This document shows positions 26,227 to 38,930 of a DNA stretch of 64,000 bases, one piece after another (position 1 is the stretch's first letter; each line of letters starts with the position of its first letter). A program made the translations under genes and the position numbers. Origin of the DNA: Paracentrotus lividus (taxonomy: Eukaryota; Echinodermata; Echinoidea; Camarodonta; Echinidae); NCBI GenBank assembly GCA_940671915.1, contig CALNVZ010003435.1, positions 4,325,244-4,389,243 of the forward strand. The letters are read 5' to 3'. The notes below the pieces were generated by a model, which was not told where the DNA came from, did not search any database, and saw only the letters and a program-made list of their open reading frames with translations.

Positions 26227-27187
26227 TAGTTTCTTAGAAAGAGAGCAAAGACAAATTGCTCTATGTACATCAAAATACTATAAAAAGGAAACCCAATCAA
26301 ATGAATAAAACAATTAACAGAACTAAAGAATGGAATAAAATATGAAAGAGTAATAACAAAACCAGACACTCAAATAATAATCGTAACAGAATATAAAACA
26401 CAATAACACCCAATCTTTAAATTAGAAGTTTTAAAGTAGAGAAAATAAGCAAAAGAAACATTCAAAAAGAATAATGATGAGATTCATAAGACTCAGATTT
26501 CTAAAAGCACATGAATGAAAACTTTGCAAAACATTAAAACAACTTGTAGAAATAAAAAAAGGACATCTTCAAGAATCAAAATGGAAGATGAAAATGAAAT
26601 GAGGAAAAGGAATAATAGGTTCATAGCACAAAATTCAGCTCTACTTTGACCAAGAAAAAAATGCAATTTTGAAAACATTTGCACAAAAATTCAAATATCA
26701 GGTGAACTTTTCTTCTTTTCTTTTTATAAGGTAAATTTTTCCTCACAAATATTATCTAAGAGCAGTGAAGCCAGGTTAAACTTAAATCATTTTTTATTCA
26801 ACAGAGATTATAACATACCATTTCCGTTATCAGATAGATGGTCTATATATTTCACAAATCTCAGCATTCAAATCTATAATTTGACATTTTTTTAGTTACC
26901 ACGGATATTTGAACATTTGTGTGAATATGAATTAAAGCACATCAATTGCTGCATAAAGAAATTTTGTTTGAAAAAACGATGCAGGAAAAATCATATAACA
27001 AAAATTAAACAGAAAGAGAAACAAAGAGCCACTATAGCTCCAAATTTTGCTGCTGGCATAAATTCCTTTCTTCCTTCCCCAAAGCACCATGAAGCAACAC
27101 CACTGCAATGAGAATTGAGGAAGCAGCGAAAAGAGAAATTTGAATGTGCAGAACACGAGAGAGTAATTCTCAAACTTTGCTGGTTAC

Positions 27188-27274
27188 CTTAGCAGGTGTG
27201 TCGGGATATGAGTTACCACTACTTGTGGATTTTATGGACCGTAATGTGTCTGATGATTGGGACTCGGTCAAATC
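27188..27274 (-). CDS. Exon 7 of the visible part, SOWAH-like gene (Ser/Thr-rich linker)
   Basis: This is an 87-bp exon of 29 codons, phase 0 at both ends, with acceptor ...cttacctcaag after a C/T-rich tract and donor gtaacc. It encodes DLTESQSSDTLRSIKSTSSG followed by NSYPDTPAK. It is Ser/Thr-rich with several possible phosphorylation sites (for example S/T-P at DTP), so it probably forms a flexible linker just before the ankyrin domain. It joins in frame to exon 8, whose first residues are LEPLE, and this gives ...DTPAK-LEPLE across the junction. No independent domain is recognised. Confidence 0.78.
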
Positions 27275-28246
27275 CTTGAGGTAAGCATGGGGTTGAAATA
27301 AACCATGTAATCATAATAATCATAATCATGATATTAATAATAATATAATAATCAACTTACTGATACATAATAAAAACTGTGATTTCGGATTTCTTTTTCA
27401 ACAGCAATAATGTATTTCATATTGATAAAAGGGCTAAACAGTTTAGAATTTTAATAAAATCATTTTAGGAAACAATGCAAGGACAATCAGGTGAAATAAA
27501 TAATACATAAAATAAGTGATTTAATATACCCTGCAATGTACAATGATTAAAGTGGTATACCTCACAATCATGGCATTCAACAATACATATATATTTGGTA
27601 TGATTGTATTACATGAACAAACTCTAATGCCTAACACCATAATTTGTTCTCCTGGAAAAAAAAAAACTAATCAATAAATTATTAAGTTATCTTATTCTTA
27701 TTGGAAGAAATACATAAGCTTTAATACTCCACAAAACATGTTGCAATCAGCTCAAAATAGAATACATGAATGTATACATATATATAATTTTTAAATATAA
27801 ATCTTATACTTCATAGAGTAACTTTTTGAAGAAAAAAAATCCTTTTCTTATTAAATAGAAAATTGCAAGTTTGGCTTTTGAAGCATGTAAGTTGGTATTT
27901 AATGAAAAATGATGAAGTGTCATTGATTTGAAAGAAAGATGAAGCAAGGATATTCAAATGATATCCCTTTACTAGAAGCAAAAATAAATAAATTTTTCCT
28001 TGTATTCTTGTTGAAAGTTTTATGTCACAGCGCCATCTGTAGTTCAGTGTATCAGCCATGCCAGGTCTTCACTCCACTTTGGTCAAAGTTACATAAGTTT
28101 TCTTCAATTACAGGTGAATAACCTACATATATATTGTGAAAAGAACTATGTCTCCTTCTTTCTCATTACTCCAAAAAGAAAACAACCCACAATTTTAGAA
28201 ATAAGGTCAATCGTAGTATAGAGAAATATTGTAACACACATTTTAA

Positions 28247-28627
28247 AGGGAAAGTTAACCATGAAACTTATTGTTGTTGTTGTTTTGTTTTTTTTTAATT
28301 ATTTAATCAGAAAAGAAATATGAGTGAAGGCTTCAAGAAAATCCACCACAGAACAATGAGGTTATAAATGTTTAAAGTTTCGATTTTGTGACGTGACATG
28401 CAAGCCAGCATGTGTTGTGTATTTAGATTCCATAAATGTGTCTTTTTACATCGTTCTTGATGAAAGAATAAATCTATTTCAAAGAGGATTACATACAAAT
28501 ATAGCCAGGTTTGATGATATTTTTTACAGCTAAGTGAAATAATTAAATCATTCTGAAAAAAAAAACCTTCTCTCATATTTTCCTGCTTTTTTAAAACCAA
28601 TTAAATTTCCTGAGTGAACTAACCTCT
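28247..28627. mobile_element. Decayed relative of the TTAA MITE
   Basis: The left end, TTAA followed by AGGGAAAGTTAACC, and the inverted right end (caattaaatttcctgagtgaac), with shared internal words such as gtgacgtgacatgcaagc and ttccataaa, resemble the element at 29895-30396. The right TTAA is mutated. Confidence 0.65.
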
Positions 28628-29300
28628 AAAAATTCTCCATTATACATGTAACACTCGACCCTCCCCCTCTCTGTCAAACTTTCATTTTCTCTTGCTTTAA
28701 ATTATCTCCTTTGACCTTCAAAGAATGTTTACAATATAAAAATAACAAGCATTATTGAAAACATATAAATGCAATAGGATTTAGATTAGTATCTCACACA
28801 CACACATCAAAACAACATCATTAGTATTATTCCTTTGTCCTGTAATTTCATACTTCTTTGATCATTTTCTATACAGTGTCCTTCCGATTTCCTACATGCA
28901 CTGCAAAGTGAGGTTTCGGAATAAACATTAATCACTACTTAAATGCAAAATGTTCAGAACATTTCGCTAAATCAGCATTCCTCACTGTTGTACCAAAAAA
29001 GGGGGACATAAGAAGTGCTCATATAATTTCTTGCATATTAATAGAAGGTGATGTTCTTCGCATTTTTGCACATATTTGTGTCAAATATACACTTTTTCTA
29101 TTTATTTAATTGTAAGTTAGGTAGCCATACATTGTGACTCTATTGCAAAGTGTGGCATACATGTAGTTACCCTCAGTGTTATGAGAGGGCAAAAAAATAA
29201 TTTCAAAATACTACATTTAAAAGAAAAGATGTTTACTTTTGTTAGGACTTGTTTCAAAACATTTCTTTTGCAATAGCAAGTGAAGGGTGCCAAACATTAT

Positions 29301-29515
29301 GGCCCGAATTCACAAAGGAGGATTCTGCAAAACCCACGGATCCACCAGTTTATGATTCACCAACAGTTGACCCAAATTATGACGTGTTATGACCCTGTGG
29401 ATTCAGTCAAGTCCACCTTTGTGACTACCAAATTGAAAATCCTAGGTCCAACCCTAGGTTAAACCCAGGGTTGAAACCATGGATTTTGCAGAATCTACCT
29501 TTGTGAATTCGGGCC
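29301..29515. mobile_element. MITE, 215 bp, GGCCCGAATTCACAAAGG termini
   Basis: The inverted ends are GGCCCGAATTCACAAAGG...GATTCTGCA and TGCAGAATC...CCTTTGTGAATTCGGGCC. No frame of interest. It is intronic, between exons 6 and 7. Confidence 0.82.
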
Positions 29516-29894
29516 AATGACTTTTATTGCAAGTGTGGCAAAGGCCAAATGACTACCATCAGTAGGCCGGCCCTATTGTCAGAAGGAAAAAATGAAATAT
29601 GATATTATCATTTCGTTTATACAATGATAATAATAATAAAACATGGGATTTTAATAGCGCTATTTTCCATTTCAATAAAATGCTCAATATATGATTTTAG
29701 ATATATGGGATTGATTGACAAATGACTACAAATGAAAAGGTGCTTAAAGACCAATAAACTCAGGATCAATGTTCTTTCCACAAAGATGAATACTTTGGCT
29801 CTCTAAATCTTGTATTTTCTTTTAAAACGCAATAAGCCCCTTTTCATATTTCAGAGTTTAAAGATTGAGAGGCTGTGTGTATTGGACTGATTAA

Positions 29895-30396
29895 AGGGAA
29901 AGTTCACCCTGGGTTTAAATTGGTTTTTAAAAAAGAAGAAAAATGAAATAAAAATAGTAGTAAAGGTTTGAACAAAATCGACCAAAAAAATGCCGAAGAT
30001 ATGAATATTTAAAATGTTGGTTCTGTGACATCATGTGCAAGCTGCTCTCCTATGTGTTATGTAATGTAAATTCCATAAAGTGTCATTTTTTCAGAAGAAT
30101 ATTAATTATTTCACCTGTGCGGTCGATATATCGTCAAACCTACACATGTATGTTCATATACATGTCTCTATCAAATTGACCCATTCCTTTATCAAGAACC
30201 CTGAAAAAGACAAATTTATGGAATTTACATACACAACACATGGAAGAGCTGCTCGCACGTGACGTCACAGAATCAAAACTTTAAATATTATAACGTCGCT
30301 ATTTTTCAGTCAATTTTCTTCAAACCTTCACTAATATTTTTATTTTATTTTCTGCATTTTTTAAAAACCAATAAAATTCCAGGGTGAACTTCCCCT
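29895..30396. mobile_element. piggyBac-like MITE with TTAA duplication, about 502 bp
   Basis: The inverted ends are AGGGAAAGTTCACCCTGG on the left and AGGGGAAGTTCACCCTGG on the right (reverse complement), flanked on both sides by TTAA (29891-29894 and 30397-30400). Inverted homology runs deep from both sides, so most of the element can fold. TTAA targeting is characteristic of piggyBac-type transposition. There is no transposase, so it is non-autonomous. It lies in the intron between exons 6 and 7. Confidence 0.85.
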
Positions 30397-30572
30397 TTAA
30401 ACATGGTACATCCAAAAAGATATCACTGTATAAACTATAAAAGTACTTTTTCCACCGATTACACCCCTGGTTAGTGTGAATCTGCATCTATACGCAATCT
30501 CTGTGATTCATTCGTTGGTGCAATATTCTCTGCAAGGCTTTGTGCTAGGAGTGCAACGGTAAATACTATTAC

Positions 30573-30652
30573 CTGATGTATATCTTGATCATCGTTACTA
30601 TCACTGATGGAAGATGCGTCCTGTTGGTTGAAGTTGCTTTCATCATTAGATT
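30573..30652 (-). CDS. Exon 6 of the visible part, SOWAH-like gene (Ser/Asp/Asn-rich), 5' edge uncertain
   Basis: The donor gtaatag at the 3' end and the reading frame into exon 7 are clear: SNDESNFNQQDASSISDSN, then DDQDIHQ, ending at phase 0. The best-looking acceptor, ...gagtgttcag, gives 80 bp and a phase that exon 5 does not supply, because exon 5 ends at phase 0. An acceptor 7 bp further upstream (...gtgagag, exon 30573-30659, 87 bp) restores phase 0 and adds Cys-Ser-Glu, but it has a poor consensus. Either the weak acceptor is used or an unrecognised exon lies in the 22-kb intron. A sense-oriented SINE ends about 45 bp upstream, in the branch-point region. The product is acidic and probably disordered. 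Confidence 0.65.
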
Positions 30653-30700
30653 CTGAACACTCTCACTCATTTTTATATAATATTAATATACATGGACATT

Positions 30701-30978
30701 TAATAATAATAATAATAATAATATCTGGTATTTATACAGAGCTTTTCCAGTGAAACTGCCCAAAGCGCTTTACAGAATATTATTATCCCGTTTACATACA
30801 GAATTCAATTGCATAATTCCATGGCTTCCATGCATTCATAGTTGCCTATATGCGAATTATCCTCCCAGGTACCAATTTGCACCTGGGTGGAGTAGACATA
30901 AGTGCCTTTGCCGGGAATCGAACTCACAACATTTGCATCCCCAGTCAAGTGATACGACCACTATACTACGGCACTTAC
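30701..30978 (-). mobile_element. tRNA-derived SINE, same sense as the gene, next to exon 6
   Basis: On the minus strand it reads from an A-box-like GTAGTATAGTGG through ACTTGACTGGGGATGCAAA and a B box (GAGTTCGATTCCC) to CTGTAAAGCGCTTTGGGC and a (TTA)n tail at 30701-30722. It shares its head with the SINE at 15815-16073. Its tail ends about 45 bp upstream of the exon 6 acceptor. Confidence 0.82.
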
Positions 30979-30999
30979 GTCGACACATACTGGCACATA

Positions 31000-33900
31000 C
31001 AGTAGATTGTAATTACCTCTCATTTATGAAATTTCAAACATGCACCACCTTTTTAATCAACATATCATGGTTAAAATATTTTAGTAAAGGAGACACTTTT
31101 AACTTTGCTACTGAAATGATTTTTTTAACAACCTACTTATTCAGAGAAACTTTAATTAAATTTCTTTTTAAATTGTTAATGTAATTTCATTTACTGGAAC
31201 TCAATACTAGTTTTAACAGAGCGAACGCCCTTGCATGTATATTATTCTGGGTCTTAACAACAACAACAACAACAAAACTAGGTTAATAGAAATAAATAAC
31301 AAGGACTTCTCTTTTCTCATTTATCTCCTAACTGACATACTCGAAAACAGTTATAAAACTATCATTACATGCCTCCTACGCTATAGATATTCTACGAAAA
31401 TACAAAACAACAGTTATTAGACCAAATCTCTCAATCGGACTCCAAATCAGAAATTCTAAGTAGTCAAACCCAACTATACACCAGCTCAAATCAGGCATGT
31501 ATAATTCAACTAAAAAGAAGTAATAACCTCCTCACAAAATGAATAAAATAGAATAAGTGTTTTCTTTTCAACAAGCAACAAGAGGCCGTGAGCACCCTGG
31601 CTCCACATTAAGGCTACTTTAACTTGGAACGGCGGGGACCTACATGGTTGATTTTGTTCCAGAAGAACAGGGTAGACACAATAAAAGAGAGCACTTGAAG
31701 AAAACAATATTAGGCCAGTGAGTGGAATAATCTGAAAATTTGTCTTAATCTTGTCTTACAATCAATCTACTTCAAGTCACAAATTCAACTAAAAGGTATA
31801 ATCTTTTCTGGTGTACAAGGATATCGCAAGCTGGTCCACATTGTGGTAAAATAGTTTGGGGAACTAAATTTTGAACTTTTTTTTTTGTTCTTCAACAAAT
31901 ATTTTGAAGCAATCAAATCTATTCACCCAGATCCACAATTTGAATATATTTTTATACCACACAACAAATTCTGAGGACAGAGTCTGACAATTTATCTTCT
32001 GAAAGGCTGAAGGGAGAGATGACTTAACTCTATCAAGACCAAGGGGGATATCTAGATGTAAAGCCAATGCAAACATACTTTTCAGAATTTAAAAAATTGC
32101 AACGAAACAAAACAAATCCAAAACAAATCAAAAGTTCTCAAATTTTATTTTAATTTATTTTATTTTATTAAAACATCTTTATACAGGATTACAAGTTCAG
32201 AATACACTGTTTTTCAACAAGGTCCTGTTAAATTAAAAACGGGACACACATTTTAAAGCGTTTAAAACAGCAGTCTAATTAAGAACAGAAGCCCATTTGC
32301 ACTATAAGTACTGTTTGAGCCAATGAGATCTACATGTACAGTATATTCATATCTGTGTGAGATTTTGGAACAGTGCATTGGTACATTGGTGTTATATGGG
32401 TTGTGCATCAATACAAACATGACCTGACCTGACAATGGGAACTTTCTACAAAATTAGCAAGGCTGAGCTTGATGTCTAAGAACATCTTAGCTTTGATAAC
32501 TTTCATCTAAATGACCTTATTTAAAAGGTTTTGATGACAAGGGCCCGTATTCCATAAATGTTGGACTTATGCATGAAACTTAAGATTTTTTTTGCTAAAA
32601 TAAATTTTGGTTTTAATTAAGAGTATTTTTGCTTAACCTATTTTTGACAGTTGAGCATAAATTCTTTGATTCGGGCTAAGTAAATTGAGTTGCTCCTACA
32701 AATACGCACATTAGAAAAGCGATTTTTATCCTAACTTTAAGCCTAACTACCTAGTGGCTTAACTTGGATGTTGATTATATGGCAAGCTCATTTGAGGCCA
32801 CAAATTAAACATGACAATATTAACAGAATTTAGAATTTTGCTTAATGCTTTCTGAGCTCAGACAAAGTGCTTTACGTGTTTGGAATAAAAGCTAAGAAAT
32901 TTTTTTCCGGGACAAAATCTTAGAAAAGATACTTAGACTTAAGCAAAATTGCTTCATGAAGCAGCATCATTAACCCAAATTAAATTTAGTCCCATTTTGA
33001 TGGGAAATGAATAGGGATAGATAATCTGATAATGAATTGCATTGTGCTTTCACTGTTATTTCCTTTTACTTCTCTCTAGTTTCTCCATGTTTCTTTGTTT
33101 ACATCACCCCGTTGATATATTTTCATCGTTCTATGCAATAATTTGTCTAAAGTAACTGGAAATCTCTTCATATATCTAATTGCTTTAAAATATGATTATT
33201 ACTAGTAATGAACGGTCCTTGCTATATATCTAATTTTTCTTCAATACCTTTTCTTTTTATAGCATGAAAGAACAAAATGCTGGGCTGAAAGATTGAGATG
33301 GAGCAAGGAGTAAAATCTTGCTAAACTCACAACAACCCCCCCCCCCCCATAATATTTTTTTTAAAATTCTAACCGTGATATATCTAAATATAGATTATAT
33401 TTTTTTAGATCCAAAGTAATCTTCTCACATGTATAAACACATTTGCTCAATCAATTCTGAAACTAAACTTTGAAATCATTTACGCCTTCTAATTCTTCAT
33501 TTACTTTATGAAAAGGTATAGATAAAGAGAATAAAATATAGGAAATTACAGAAGAACAAAAATAAAATAATTTGAAATTGTACCCAGTTCTTGCTTACAA
33601 ATACATTTATCAGCTCAGATTGTACTCTTGAAAATTATAGAGAAAGGGAGAAAGGAAAAAAAAGAAGACACATTTATAGAGATACAGGCATGGGGTGGGG
33701 GAGAAAGAACAGGGAAATCAAAGAAAATAAAGAAAGAAAAAAGAAATTGACAAAAAAGTAGGAATGCAAAGTTGTGTAATCACATAAGATTAAAGGCTCA
33801 AGCATGTTCATCCCAGTTAGAATACTGTGTGGGCTCAATAAAAACTATTCATCACACCCCATACAGAGATAGTGACCATTGTAGAGGGGCTTTTAGCTGG

Positions 33901-36235
33901 ACCACAACCATTGTTGGACCGGTTCGAGCGGGGGTTAGGGTCCCCACTGGCACTGATACATCCCAAATCTATTCTCAATCATAAATAGGAATAATTCCTC
34001 AATGGTTAGGGAACCTGCTTTAGATAGATAGACAGCCTGACGTTGTATCCTCCGAGAATTAAACGGCCGGAAATGTGATAACAAGAAATGCATTATTGAT
34101 CAAGTTAAACCTATCCTACTGAGAATTGAAAATGTTTCTCAGAAGTGAAAAGATTCATCAATGTATGCAGTTTATATTTCATTCATGGAAATTACTGTCA
34201 CCTTTTTTTTTTTTTTAGATTTTCAGATTTTGCATAGTAGCAAAATGCAAACTTGGCATTTAAGCCTTGCAAGTTTACTCTCACTAAGCAAATGCTTCAG
34301 CTAAATTTTGTCAAACTATGTCAATCTTTAAAAAAAAAGAAAAAAAAAAGAAGACTTATTACAAGTTATTTTTGAAGAAAAAAAACACCTTCACTTAACA
34401 TTTTGGATTTGTGCACACTGATTTAAAAAAAATTAAATGGATAAACCTGTAGACTGAAGCAAATTGTTTATTTGAAATAAAAAGGGGAGAAGACAGAATA
34501 CTTTTCCTTTCCTGTGCCTAGAAAAAAAAACTAGTAAGTAGCGGAAAACAGGCAGAATGATTTATTTTAATAAGCTGAAGAATAAGGAACTGAATACGAC
34601 AGTGTCGCTGCCTGTCAAACATGTTTCTAACAACAAAAGCAGGAGCACAACAAACCCTTTGACTAATGGTTACCACACACTGCTTTATGCGTTTGGTGAT
34701 TAGTAGAAGTAGGTTCTTAACCACCTCAAATCTGAGCTAAATACCATTAGTTTGCCAGGATTAGAGAATTGTTTCCAGTAAACAAGCATTGAAGGAGGAG
34801 ACACCAAATCTTTTCAGCCACCTCCACTATCCTCATCCCCCTCCCACCTCTAAGTATCCCTCCTCCTTCTAACCATTGATGGAATCCATTAGGGGTTACT
34901 CCTCAATGGGCATAGGGGCCTCCATGGTCATTTACATACCTTCTAATCACTGCCAGGGACATTAATGGCCAGTTTCGGAGTGGTCATCTTCAACAAGTCG
35001 CAGAGGTAAAAAGTTCAGACTGGTCAATTTATCTTGATTCTTACATCTTTCATGACAGAAATGCGTTAATTCATGTAATTCTGGTACAACCCTTCCGGCT
35101 CCAAGACAATTTCTTGGAGACACAATTTACTTGATAAAATCTCATGACAAGACAAATGTACAAGTGGTCAATTCACCCCCCCCCCCCCATGAAAGCCAAG
35201 TGTTTTTCAGTAAAAGTTAAGGAAATGGTTATAATGCAGCTACTGCATATAAAGATATACAAAGGTGAAGGTATTATTGCCCCAATACTTTTCATATTTA
35301 TATAAATAATGTTTCAAAGTTCTTCAAGAACTATATTCCTGAAGAAAGAAACAAATGCAGATATACTTTTTATCTAATTTATGTATTATTCCTTCGGCTC
35401 TTTGAAATACATAAAAATATTCCACTCCAATACCATTCATGCATGTATGTGATATACATGTACTTTCATATCTCTTGAGAAAAAGAAATTTTCTTCATAT
35501 CACATATTTTGAAGGAAGATATGTGTCAACAAGTAGATCTTAACCTAGATGAAGTTCTCTTGAAACAGCCAAAATCAGAGATTTACATCTAAGAACCAAA
35601 TGTGAAAGGGTCTACAACTTATTGTGTTCCATCTAGAGTTAGGACAATGCAGTTACAATCTGTTTTGCTTTTCTCCATGTCCAGTTAATAAATGATCAGT
35701 CGATTTACAAGTCCCCTTCCCCATTCATCTATACCCATCCATCAAACTAAATACAATTCCTGTCTAATCTATTGCATAAAACTATCGCAAAGATTAATGG
35801 GCACATTCCCGAATACTGTTCTTCCGTTAAGACCATAATGACTTCATCGACAACACGCACACTTGAAAAATGCTTTCCAAGACATCTCCCCCGTGCTTTT
35901 TTTCCTGACTTTCGTTCTATTCGACTCCTTTCACTCCTTCGAACTCAAACAGTACACAAACAAACCTAATGATAATCACTGCAGCCACACTTGAATGCGA
36001 GGATGAACACCATTTTTCTTCTTTTCATCGGCTCGTGTTGAGACACTAATGATGATTACGGAATAATTTGGATTAGGCGGAGCTAATACCCTCAGTCTCC
36101 ACCACAGCAAATTATGCAGATCAAACTATAGAGACTTGTAAGATTTATGATATCAACCAGTCTGAAGCTATAGCTTCTGTAGATTAATCGTTATGTGACG
36201 GAGACGGAGAGGGGAGGGTAGAATGCGACAGATAG

Positions 36236-36275
<40 letters not shown>

Positions 36276-37219
36276 AAGGGAACCGACAGATAGAATATGT
36301 TAATGAAAAAGGACAAATGGTTAAAAACATAATAATACAAAAAGAAATGCAGAGATAGAGAAAAAGAGGGAGGTTTTATTTTTGTGATAAAGAGAGAAAG
36401 ATGGTCCAAACAGGCAAACATGTAGATGTTCATGTAGATGGGTAATTGGATAAAGGGAGATTTTAAAAAATTGAAAAATTTAAGGAAGAAAAAAACAGGG
36501 TTTAAAGAAATTAGCAATAAAGGCAAAGACAGAGTAATATGGAAAAAACTAAGATCTCCATTTAACATCAGTCTGTGGTATACATGCAAAACTCAGTCAA
36601 CTGATCCTTCAAGAATTGCTCTGCCTAGCCTGGCAAGCCTCTCTTACATTCATTTCCATCGATTCCTGCGATAATTGTGGTTATTGGTACTGATATGAAA
36701 TGCAACTCCTCCCCCCCCCCCTCCTCCCTTGGTTTGAGGCCTGGAGCAGCACCTTTTTTCATGTATGTTAGAAGTCAAGACATCAATCTACAGTTGCCAA
36801 TCTCAACCCAGGTGCTGGAAGTAGGTACCTGATGGCATCCATTTCTTAAAAGCAATGTGAGTCGACTCATTTTTCAAAATTTTACATATGCCCTACATTA
36901 GAACAAAACAACCAAGTGTTTTGGACCACCAAGAGACTAGATCTTCCATACGACTTTTGTGCGGGGGCAGCACAATATCTGAGAATTCTTTTAGAAAAGG
37001 ACGAGGGGCTCTTTGACAGACAGCGTATTACCATGTCTTACAAGACCCCTCCTGAAGAGAGTTGAAGTGTTTACAGCATTCTGGAGGCATCAGGCCCATC
37101 TGGACCACCCCTGCACCACTTGATCATGAAAAGACAGAAATGAAAGGGAAAGGATGGAAAACACAGTTCTTCAGATTTGTCCATAAAAGGGTAGGAATTC
37201 AATTGAAATCAATTGCAGA
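31000..37219. other. Left half of the 22-kb intron 5, mostly unassigned
   Basis: No exon recognised. A possible decayed inverted-repeat element with a GGGCCCGTATTCCATAAATG start lies at about 32541-32950. C-runs occur at 33336, 35176 and 36711. The rest is ordinary A+T-rich sequence. Confidence 0.45.
36231..36278 (+). repeat. (GA)n microsatellite
   Basis: A nearly pure GA run. The 132-codon minus-strand frame across it is compositional. Confidence 0.9.
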
Positions 37220-37248
37220 GTAGGGGAGACCTGGGGCAATTGTAACAG
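37220..37248 (+). repeat. Left outer terminal inverted repeat of the 37.2-44.6 kb block
   Basis: It begins GTAGGGGAGACC and ends GGCAATTGTAACAG. The reverse complement of 44581-44625 has the same start and end with a 16-bp insertion between them. No clear target-site duplication is visible at either edge. Confidence 0.75.
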
Positions 37249-37625
37249 TTTTTTCCAAATTTGACCTATCAGCTTTATTGAAGGCTACAAAATACTTGCC
37301 TTTAAAAACTAAATAAAATAAATTTGAACTATTATTGTGCCAAATAACTTACTTTATCTTGATCTAGTCATGGAATTAGTGTTTGGCGTAAAGATAAACA
37401 CGCATTGAAGCCATAGCACAACAAGTAAGTCGACCACCACCAATGTGACCACCGAGATCTTAACGGTGGCAAATGTAAACACAGACTCCAGCATTAGTAA
37501 AGACTCAGAGTCATGAAATATACGAAAACAGTAAACACACAATGCAGCGATACGCCAGTCTGAGTCAAAGTATAATATGCCACTTAATATGCATGAAAAT
37601 GACAAATATGAGTAAGAGAGTATGA

Positions 37626-37690
37626 GTGGTGTCGCGTTCCCCGGCGGCGCCCTGCAGGGGGCGGCGCGGGGCGTCAGTGCGGAGACACGA
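37626..37690 (+). other. GC-rich block
   Basis: This is a short, very GC-rich segment (repeated GGCGGCGC-type words with a central CCTGCAGG) in otherwise A+T-rich DNA. It sits at the sharp left edge of the A/T tract that follows and has no counterpart in the right half of the 37.2-44.6 kb element. Confidence 0.6.
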
Positions 37691-38105
37691 TATATACTAT
37701 TAAATATCGATCATATAATAATAATAATACCATTAAAAATAATAACAATGCGTTATATAATAAAAATTCAAGAGTCTTAAAAAATTTTAAAATATTAATA
37801 ACTAATAATACTTATATTAATACTAATATCTTTAAAATATAACTATAATTATTAATATTATAAAAAATAAACTAATAATAATTAAAATATATTAAAAACT
37901 ATTATTAAAATTTAATATTCAAAAATATCATTATTATAGTTAAATAATAACAAATAAATTAAACTAATAAGAAAATTTTTAAATTATGTAAGATATTAAT
38001 ATAAATCTCTATAACTAAAAATAAAAAATATATATAATAAATAATCAATAATAAAATTAAATATAATACTAAAAAACTTTACAACAGATCTATAATTTTT
38101 ACTTA
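37691..38105. repeat. Extremely A/T-rich tract of about 415 bp
   Basis: It is made almost only of A and T (taata, attaa and ataat words) with no obvious fixed period. It begins right after the GC-rich block and ends abruptly at the pyrimidine-rich segment. It contains no usable reading frame. Confidence 0.7.
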
Positions 38106-38109
38106 CCTA

Positions 38110-38930
38110 CATACTACAACATCAATTCACTTTACCGCATTCTGCCCTCTGTTTAAACCTCACCCGCCCTTCCCGCCCTCCGCGCTTTTTCTTTCTTGTA
38201 TCTGCATTCTCTGCCGTTCTTCCAGCCTCCTAGGTCACTATTGTTTTGATCTGTTTTTTCACTTAGTTTTTCACTGGCGTAACTTCTCTCTCGCCCTTTC
38301 GCAGCCGTCCTCCTTTCCTCTCATTTCTCATCGGCTCCCTCTTCCGGCTATCTTAAGAGCTGCGTACTCTTGAGCATCTCTTAGCCTCTCTTGTTCTCCT
38401 CCTCTCCTGCCTCTTCCATCTGTCTTCAAGCACTCCGTATCTGTCCACGCTTGGCAGTCTCCCCGCACATCTCTGCCCCTTTGTCCTCCCCGGATGCTGC
38501 AATCTGTCTACCTCACAGCCTCCGAACAATCCTGCCTTCGCTGCTGCACATCTTCTGTGTTCCGTCCGTTTGGGTCCTGGCCCTTCCCACTCATTTCTAT
38601 GGCGCCATGGCCGCGCTCCTTTGTTTCCTCTTTGTTTTTGTTTTTGCGTATTTCATGTGTCTTTCCATCTTCGCCTTCTCCTCCCTTTCTTCCTTCCGGC
38701 TACTCCCTTTTCCATGTTTCTTCACTCGCCCCCACCATCTTTCCGCTCCTCTCGAGCCGCAATCTCGCCACTTTTTTTTCGTTCTGGTACACATTTTTCT
38801 CCGCAGATGTGCGTCCGCTTTACTCAGGCCGCGTACTCATGTTTCGGCGCTTGTGGAGTTGTCCCGTACCCTTTGGTTTTCGTATTGACAGTTGATATCT
38901 ATATATTAACTGTTCTTACTGTGCGGTTTT
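38110..38930 (+). repeat. Pyrimidine-rich segment (plus strand C/T)
   Basis: This stretch of about 800 bp has strong strand asymmetry (tctctcc/cttcc words). All three plus-strand frames stay open for over 100 codons because purine-containing stop codons are rare, so the 165-, 133- and 127-codon frames are compositional. Similar C/T-rich segments occur in the arms at 42.07-42.27 kb (plus) and 40.55-40.72 kb (minus). Confidence 0.65.

Noticed and set aside
33895-33960. tRNA-like box B (ggttcgagcgg)
   Set aside because: No matching A box at the right distance and no SINE body.
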